DNA from: Apostichopus parvimensis | Taxonomy: Eukaryota; Echinodermata; Holothuroidea; Aspidochirotida; Stichopodidae | Length of the DNA stretch: 20,584 nt | Direction: 5' to 3' | NCBI GenBank assembly: GCA_000934455.1 | Contig: KN885994.1 | Coordinates: forward strand, 39,639-60,222 | Shown here: piece by piece, positions 10,287 to 19,200 of the stretch | Numbering within the stretch: position 1 is the stretch's first letter | Layout: every line of letters starts with the position of its first letter | Notes under the pieces: generated by a model | The model's input: the letters and a program-made list of their open reading frames with translations, nothing else | Database searches by the model: none | Told to the model about the DNA's origin: nothing | Position numbers and translations under genes: made by a program

Positions 10287-13200
10287 CTGTTGGCAGGGAA
10301 GACAGTTAAGCTCTGATATTGTCAAATTGCTCATCAGGATCAACAAGACACCTCACCTGAGTCACATTGAGATGTTTCACAATTGCAAGCCATTAACCAA
10401 CGGAAATATTAAATTAATATTACTGCATCACTGATAGCTACACATCATTAAAACCATTTGTTTACTAACTACCATCACTGTCATACAGAACTGCATCTTT
10501 CTGGTAGCGGAACTGTTGGCACGTTTTGTTTACTAACCAACTTCATCGTTGTTGAAGTAGGTCTGTGTCTCACTGACAGAAACACACCTATCATACAGTT
10601 TGTTTACTAACCAACTTCATCATTGAAGTAGGTCTGTCTCTCACTGACAGAAACACACCTATCATACAGTTTGTTTACTAACCAACTTCATTTTTGAAGT
10701 ATCTCTATGCCTCACTGACAGAAACACACCTCCCATACATGTTGTTGTTATAGCTTTACCTTTCAGGTGTCTCCATCTTGTTTATCATTTTCCAAGCATT
10801 ACACTGTGGACTATTGCAATATTCCCTCAGCTGTTCCAGAGCTTTCTTTGTTTCCTCCACGGCCTCCTGCTCAAACTCATCTATACTCAGAAGCTGTTTC
10901 CTCTCCGAAGGGTACCGCTTTCTCTTCCTGTCAAACGACATTTAATACTTGGGTTACATAAAGTCCAGAACATATATAGTCCGGAACATTTTCTATAAAT
11001 GACTCTAAAATACAAACTACCACTGCACCTAGATGTTTATTTATCTGACTGAGATTCAATTATGGAAACAACTAGGTTTGCACTAGCTCTGCCAGAGTAT
11101 ATTTCATTTCAGTTTGTATTTCATGACTGCTGGGAACTTGTTAAATACCACTTACTTCCTGTGCCCTAACACATAACACTCATTAAATAACTGTTTCAAG
11201 CAGAGCTGTATATTACACATAAAACATAACATATAACACAATGAGAATTGACATCAAAGCACCATTAGGTTGTAAATATAACACAATGAGAATTGACATT
11301 AAAAAACAATTTAGGTTGTTCCTGCTTGCGGGAAGATCACATATACATACATACATACATACATACAATATAACACAATGAGAAATAACCCAGAGCACCA
11401 TTTAGGTATGTAAAGTGCAACACAATGAGAAATAACCCCAGAGCACCATTTACAGTAGGTATGTCAAATGCAACACAATGAGAAATAACCCCAGAGCACC
11501 ATTAAGGTATGTTAAATGCAACACAATGAGAAATAACCCCAGAGCACCATTTAGGTATGTCAAATGCAACACAATGAGAAATAACCCTAGAGCACCACAT
11601 TTAGGTTTGTCAACAGTGGCAGAGCTAGGGGTCTTGGTCAGGGGGGGGCGAGAATGGTCTGTAGGGGCGCTTTCGACACTATCTAAGCGGAGCGCCACCA
11701 TTGGTTGGCGCGGAGCGTACATACATTTTTTGAGTAAAGATACACTCTAGATTGCCGGAAATGACCCTTTCCAGGCCTTGCTAATTTGCAGATAAACGAA
11801 GAATAAATAGGTGTTATCGCCATTTTGTCAGAAAATTACACCAACAAAATGTGACAAATGTCAATAGGTAGATGAGAGCGCAATAAAAAAGTCAATAATC
11901 GCAAATAAGTAAAAAGTGGTAAAAAGCTGAAAAGGGCTCCAGCAGTCCATTTGAGTCTGTCAGGGGGGGCATCCGCCCCCCCCTGACTGTATGGACGCTC
12001 CGCTACTGTTTGTCAAATGCAACACAATGAGAAATAACCCCAGAGCACCATTTAGGTATGTTAAATGCAACACAGTGAGAAATAACCCCAGAGCACCATT
12101 TAGGTATGTAAAGTGCAACACAATGAGAAATAACCCCAGAGCACCACATTTAGGTTTGTCAAATGCAACACAATGAGAAATAACCCCAGAGCACCATTTA
12201 GGTATGTTAAATGCAGCACAATGAGAAATAACCCCAGAGCACCATTTAGGTATGTAAAGTGCAACACAATGAGAAATAACCCCAGAGCACCATTAAGGTA
12301 TGTTATTATGTAGGTTGTAAATATAACACAATGATAAAAGACCCTCAGAGAATTGCTAAGGTTTGTTCTACAAGTCATCTCTGTACCCCACACCCTCTTT
12401 GAGTTACAATTAACCCCTAACCCTTTCCAAAGGTCAAAACCCAGAAAACATTAGACAAAAGAAAATAGAATGAATTTTGTTTTGACAATCATTTGGTTAT
12501 GTAAATCACACAGGGCTGTAAATGCCAAAGTTATATCCAACTCTATGTTTTTCTCATGATAAAGAACTTACCACCACCAACGAAGCCTTGGTGTACTTGG
12601 CATAGATTTTACAATTCCTTTCCTCCTAAGAAATGTTATACCAGACATAAGTGCTATGAAAGCAACAGCTGTGGGCTTGTGTTGAATTCCACAATAGATA
12701 AGTAGACATCCGAGCAGATAAAGTACACCTTCCAGGATATGAACAGTTCTGTCATTCTGAATGGGACCGTACCAGTAACAAACGATGAAGCTAAGGATGC
12801 CTGCCACAACAAAGTAAGCAAAGATATACTCCCTGTACTCTGTAGCAAACAAACTCAGTCCGACCTCTCGAATGAAATACACCACTAATGACCACCCACC
12901 CGTAACAAACGCAATTGCTCCAATTTTCTGCAGAGAGGGGATGAAACAAGAAAGTTAATGTTTGAAAGGAATTTAAGTAAGTTGACCATTTAAACTTGAA
13001 AGAGTGACGATGATGATGATGAAACTTAAAGCACCTACAGGCTACCAGTGACAAATGCTTTTGTCCAATGTTATAAAACAAAGTTAGTTTGAGTACTAAA
13101 TTAACCCTTATACACTCTACTCCTGGGCTGAAGCCATAAACAGGAGGTTAGGAGTCCAAATTCAGGCCAGGGGGTTAAAATTGTGGCTCGGGCGGGGGGA

Positions 13201-16200
13201 TTTTTAGCAGATGAATCCCATCAGTACTATATGAAGTCTACATCAGTTCTTTCTCACATTATAAGTTGTATGCTGTATTCTTTTAAAGAATTGACTCAGT
13301 GTTAGATGACCATACCACTTACTATAATGTAATTGTGTGTACTTTTGCTTTTAACTTAGCTAATGTACTTTCAACAATGCTGGCTCAAATAACTTGTGCA
13401 TTATTATGTTATTCAAGGCAGTAACTGTAGGCTAGGCTAACCACTGCACACACTATCTAATTGGTGATAGTTGCTTTGGAAAAGTAAGACTTTCTTGAGT
13501 CACTCATACTTTTATCACAGTTATAAGACACACATAGAGGTGCTTACAATTAAAACTTTGATTTATGAAACATGTTTTACATAGCAAACATCTAGGAACA
13601 ATTAAATCGTGAAACAACCTTTAAATAATAACATGAGCTTTATAACAATTTACTTGATGAACCAGTGTCAACTTATGACAAATTTCTTAGACTGATAAAA
13701 TTATGGACCTTAAAATTTTCTTTGCTATTTCAAGAGTTTTAAGCCCCTTTATAATATGATTATTGATGTAAATGAAATATTGTGTGTTGGTCCACTACAG
13801 TAATTGTTAAAGCAAAGAACTGGCCGCAGCACCAGCAGTTAGTTTTAGAAATTGCACAGTGCAAATACTGTATGTATGCAAAAAGAGATGAACAGCTTTT
13901 AGTCAAGCTTCCACACTAAGTGGATTCACTGTATTTGGTAGATCTGTTCATTACATCTGTTTAAAATGTTAAACTTCATGCATCTATGCAAGATAATTGT
14001 CGTTTTGTAACTCACCTTAGGGATAAATCGGCTAATGATGTAAACAATGATGAGTAACGAGGCCAGGATACCAATGGTAACTCCAGAAGAATAATGGAAG
14101 TATACACTCCTGTGAAGAAGAAAAAGATTGATAAGGATGCTAACACCACTCTAAGCTTGGTATAAATGTAAGAGCACACCAGTTGTGTGGAGAATGATAT
14201 GGAATAATACAATCATGTAAAGAAAGAAACATACATAGATTTCACTGAAATATAGTAAACATTCTATAGTTACTTTTTATTTGTTGATGAGGAGATCCCA
14301 CTTATTAGAAACTTGATATATTTACAATGTTTATAATATCATACAATTGATCAACGTATATAATACCATATATAATAGAATAATGTGATACCATAGATCC
14401 ATGGACAAATAAATCAATTAATGAAATATGTCCTTAATTTGCTCTTCTTGGTGCTTAACTTTGGTTTAAGGACATTAATGGCAATATTAAGAAAGTCAAC
14501 AAACAAGAACAAAAAAAGGAGTTACAGCAGATATTCCAAAAATTACTGGTTTGGATATTTACAAGTGACGAGCTTACCGGTCTCCCCACAACCTAGAATG
14601 AATGAATGTCCTGGTAACCTTTAAAACACTGTGCACCCTCTACAACCGGCTCCGGTCACCGCCCTTCCTTCTCATGAGACCACTGCCACTCCAAAGTGAT
14701 CTCTGCCTTGGAGTCGAGTAGTAGTTCTTCCAGACAAATTATGAGGAAACCCCCCCCCCCCGACTCCTAACCTAACATCAAATTTCTGATGCTTCCGACG
14801 GAAGGGATATTTCTCCCCACCCCGTAGAGTGGGGGGGACTACCCTCTACGACATGTTCTACCCTTAACTCTAACAAGAGAGGCCTAAAGTAGCAGAAGGT
14901 ACTTTAAATGTTAGGCTTGAACCCCGTACACCGTCAGCGAGGCTGAAGCCATTGGTTCGTACAGCGATTTTGTTAGGGCCTGCAGTACTGCTGATAGACT
15001 TTAAGAAGGAGCGAGCAGTCTGATCCATGGGCGTCTGTTCGCCATCCCCCTGATGAGCTGGGCGATGTCCCCATTAGGACCCATCTGCAAAGCAGCGGTG
15101 GATAGCGGTTATTGCTGACCTGTAGTTTTGATGGTCGACACTTGCTTGCCCTCCTCGAATAGAGAGCGGAGGAAGTTTACCATATGTGCCAGAGAGGTCT
15201 CGGCTGGCAGTACGGAGGGAAGTCCTGACAACTTCCAGGCAACTAATTGTAGACCCTTGATGTCTGGATTGAGGGTCACCCTTCTCTGGGACAGCAGATG
15301 GGGTGTGTCCGGTAGGATAGCTGGGGTGTCCATTAAGGGCTGTAGGATTTCCCCGAACCATGGTCTGCTAGGCCAGAATGGGGCTATCAGTATGACTCTC
15401 GCCCTTGAGTATCGGATCTTTCTCAGCACCTGGCCGATCATGCAGAGCCACGGAAAGCGTAGGTTTCCAGGCAATCCCATGGGAATGACATGGCGTCGAT
15501 GTGGTGCGCCCTGGGGTGGAACCGCCTGGAGCAGAAGATCTGAAGTTTGGCATTCTCCGCCATCGCAAACAGGTCCACCATCGGTCTGCCGAGAATTTCG
15601 AAGATCCTGTTGAATGTCTCTAGGGATAGTGGACAGAGCATCAGCCATCACATTCAGTTTGCCGGCGATATGGGATGCTCGTAGCATCATGCCGGAGTCC
15701 TTGGCTGTCATTAGGACTTCCCATGCCAGCCGACATAGTCTCTCGGAGTGAGTGCCCCCTTGTCTGTTTATTTATGCTACCACTGTGGTGTTGTCCGTGA
15801 AAACGGTGGTCGCTGTGTTCTGCACATTCTCGTGGAACTACCCCAGGGCTGGTTTGACAGCCAACATCTCTAGTATGTTGATATGCCATGTTTTCTCCAC
15901 TGGAGACTATCGGTGCTGTCTTCTCTAAGTTCTTCAGATCGGTGGTCTTTAGTAGATGTAGTTGCAGCAGGCGCATATGTAGCCTGCATAGTCGAACCAC
16001 GTCGACCATCCTGGTCATCAGCCCCAAGGCTCGGAGCCACATCCCTATCAATGACTATTGTCATGATAAGATTTAGGCTGTGGTCTTACTGACTGCCTCG
16101 ATCCTGTTCTGAGGGACTGGTTATCCCTGTCGTAAAATCTAGTACTGCCCCAGGAACTAGATCGCCTGTGTCAGGGTCAGCTGTGACTTTGTTTCGTTGA

Positions 16201-19200
16201 CTATCCAATCCAGTTCCTGGAGGCTTTGTACCGTCTTGTGTACGTTGTTTGATGCATCCGACTCTCCTACTATGAGCCAATCGTCGAGGTAGGCGCATAG
16301 TGAAACTCCTCTTATTCTGAGGTGGGAGATGACAGTTCCCGCCACTCTTGTAAACACTCTTGGAGCTGTTGACAGGCCGAACGGCAGCGCTTTAATGTGA
16401 AGTCCCAATACGCCAATTGGGAGCCAAAGTACCGTTGATGGTGTCGGTGCATGGGTATGTGCAAGCAGGTGTCTTGGAGGACCACGCTAGCCCCCCACAT
16501 GCCCTTCCTGAGTAGGGGTAGACTTGAATTAAGCGTTTCCATGCGGAAATGTTTTGGATTTATGAAGTTTTTGTTCAGGGGTTTTAGGTTTAAGAAAGAG
16601 GATTGGAAGAGGGGTCCCGCCTCTCCAGATACCTCTACAATTGCCCGCTTTGCCAGCAGGACTGAAATTTCCCCCTCTTGAGCAGCTTCTTGGACCCCGG
16701 TCCGTGGGTGTTGTCTTCCTCCATCCCTGGAAGGCGGACTGGATGTGAATTCTATCTGATACCCTTGTGAAATCGTCTCCAACACCCACTTGTCCCCACC
16801 CATAGTTTCCCATTGCTGGGTGAAGAATGTCAATTTCCCGGTCCCCCCCCCCACCTGCGGAATTGCCGAGGTGAGGTAGGCACCCCTAGGGCCGGGCGGC
16901 GAACAACCGTCTAGCGGAGGAGTGGTTGCTGTCCCGTTGAGTCGTCATGAGACCTCTGCCTGTGCCTCTCATTCCCCATGGACGGGGTGGTCGACTGGTT
17001 GTTCTACGTCCACTGCCCGTGGGGCACCTCTTGTGGGTGTTCTGAGAGAAGTTCCTCTGCCCAGCCTGGTCTCTCTTGGACGGTAGGGTCTTGTTCTAAA
17101 TCTATCCGATGATCAGATTTCTGATTTAGCTAGGGTTTCTCTGCGGGACACTTCTTCCTCTGTTGGAAACTTCCCGTAAACAGGTCATCTCCAAGGGATG
17201 ATAAAGCCAACATCCTCGTCTAGGCTTCCACCGATGGCCAGCGGATGGAGGTTATGACATTATTCCTCCTGGCTGTCACTGATAGTGTGGAGACTCGGGC
17301 AAATTAATCAAATGCCAGCTTCACAAGCGGACCCAGGAGTAGTAATAGATGTCCAGCTTCATTTCTGGAGACATGGTTGTCATCTTGAGGAAGCTGTTGG
17401 TGGTGCCTCATAAGTACAGTACTTCCGCGGGAAGTATGAGGATGGTGGTAAACTTCATACCTGAACGTGCTGCTACGTCCATGTCGACCAGTAGCTCCTC
17501 TAATTTTCTCTGATAAGGGTTTCTGAAAATTTGTGACAATGAGGACCCCTGTTCCGATCTGTTTTTCTTTGGCCTCCCGGGATGGATGGACACTTAAACA
17601 GAGCTTTCCAAGCATCGCCTGTTACTCTGATGAATCGTTCTGCCTTTGCTAGGAATGAAGTCCATCTCTTTTTGTCTGCGATTGTTTCTTACCTATCGTA
17701 GCACCTTAATGTAGCACAAGGCATCCACTGGCATGGTGGTTCTTGGCCGGCTCGCAACCTCCCCTGTCGCCATCAGTTTAGGGACCCGAGTTGGTTTCTG
17801 TGGTTGGTTTGGCGACTCTTCAAAAACCAAGTGCTTTCGGAAGATCTCCACTACCCTTATTGTCAGTTCTGAGGGCAATGGTCCTCCTGCCATAGTGATG
17901 TCCTCCTCCTCAAGGCTACATACAAATTCTTCCTCTAGGTGCTCGAACTACGAGGGTTCGTCTGTTTCCTCTTCCAGTCCCGAGAGGTTAACGAAGCCCT
18001 GCAATCTAGGGCATCCTCTCCAGCGACGACTAACTCCAGTTCCAGTGTCGGTGGCGGGACCCCAATCGCAGCCGAACTGGTCGCAGCCGCTCCCCTCCAG
18101 CTCTCAACTTCTGCTTCCCTCCAGCTCTCTTTTGTTCTCTTTCCAAGAGTGGTTTTAAGAGGCCTGTTAATTGTGCCAGCCACGCTGGCTCTTCCTCATG
18201 TCTTTGCTTCTGGGGCCTGTATCTCCTCTTTGCCCTCCTATAACCGTCAGAGGAGTCAGATGATTGATCCGAGGTGGGTGACCATCTCCTCCTACTGTAG
18301 TACCTCGCCTTGGGGATTGGGACCGTGATCTACTGCGGTCCCACCTGGCTGGTCTGCGAGCTGTCTCTCTTCCTTTGCTGTCCCGGTCAGGGATCCCAGC
18401 AGAGGATCTTCTTAGCTCTCGCTCTCGGTCCCTGCTCCGGGACCGGCTCTGATGCAGCGACCCTCCACCCGCAGGTTCCCTCTCGTGCGTCCCCGATGGG
18501 ACCCAGACTGGGCTTTCCGGTGCCCGCGGCACCTGCCTCTCTGTGGGAGTGCTCCATTGCGAACTGGCTGGGATGTACTCTCCAGGCAGGCCGTGCCAGA
18601 CTCCTTTCTGGGAAAGTTTTTCTTTGCCGGAGCCTTCCCCTTTTCTTTGCCTTTTCCCTTGGTAAAAATTAGACCGGACGTCTCCGGGACCATACGCTGC
18701 ACTTTTTCTCTTTCTCTCTTTCTCTCTCTTTCTCTCTCTTTTCTCAATCTCTTCCTCAGCTCTCTCTTGGCCACTCTCCTCCACCTCTCCTTTCTCTTCC
18801 TCTCCCATCTGTTCTAATTCTCCCTCTACTAGGGTGCGTCTAACTAGTCTAACTTGTCCTGATGCTTATTCCTTTGTCCCGTGAGCCAAGCATTAATCTC
18901 TAGCCATTGACTGGGGGGGGGGGGTTGGGAGAAACTGGATACACGCCAGACACGGGTCCCTTCTGGTACAAGTACTGCAGTTACGACAAAGGTCATGCTT
19001 GTCCCAAGTCATCCCTGGACAGAACATGGAGCAATTCACTCACTTCAGTTGACTCTGAGACATGACTGATGAACCCCAAGTTAAGGAATAAAACTTCTTA
19101 ACAAATACTAACAAAATGATGGGGGAACTGGGAAGGAGAAATAAACTAACAAAGGAAGAGGTGTGTAATAGCACCTAAAAACGTGCCCCAGCTAGAGGCC

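Larger units (their letters stand above)
11237..12375. repeat. ~48-bp minisatellite, 14 units, split by a transposon
   Basis: The marker CACAATGAGAA (with variants) starts at 11237, 11282, 11374, 11421, 11474, 11522, 11570, then 12023, 12071, 12119, 12169, 12217, 12265 and 12327. Core spacing is 47-53 bp; outer units are degenerate. The unit body is AAATAACCCCAGAGCACCAT then TTAGGTATGT. It is inside a NEMP intron. Because many units are 48 bp and stop-free, repetitive reading frames appear on both strands; these are not genes. Confidence 0.95.

Noticed and set aside
10525..10740. CRISPR-like spacing of repeats
   Set aside because: The units are contiguous tandem copies without unique spacers, in an animal intron.
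11450..12393. Repetitive proteins on both strands of the minisatellite (MRNNPRAPFRYVKCNT and GALGLFLIVLHLTYLN units)
   Set aside because: They arise from a 48-bp, stop-free repeat unit inside an intron; there is no codon-level constraint or splice context.
15128..15613. 161-codon plus-strand frame
   Set aside because: It is antisense to the DIRS connecting region, whose minus-strand translation matches a known family.
17939..18817. Plus-strand frames opposite ORF1 of the DIRS element
   Set aside because: They are Ser/Leu/Phe-rich shadows of the Arg/Glu-rich minus-strand frame and the CT tract.
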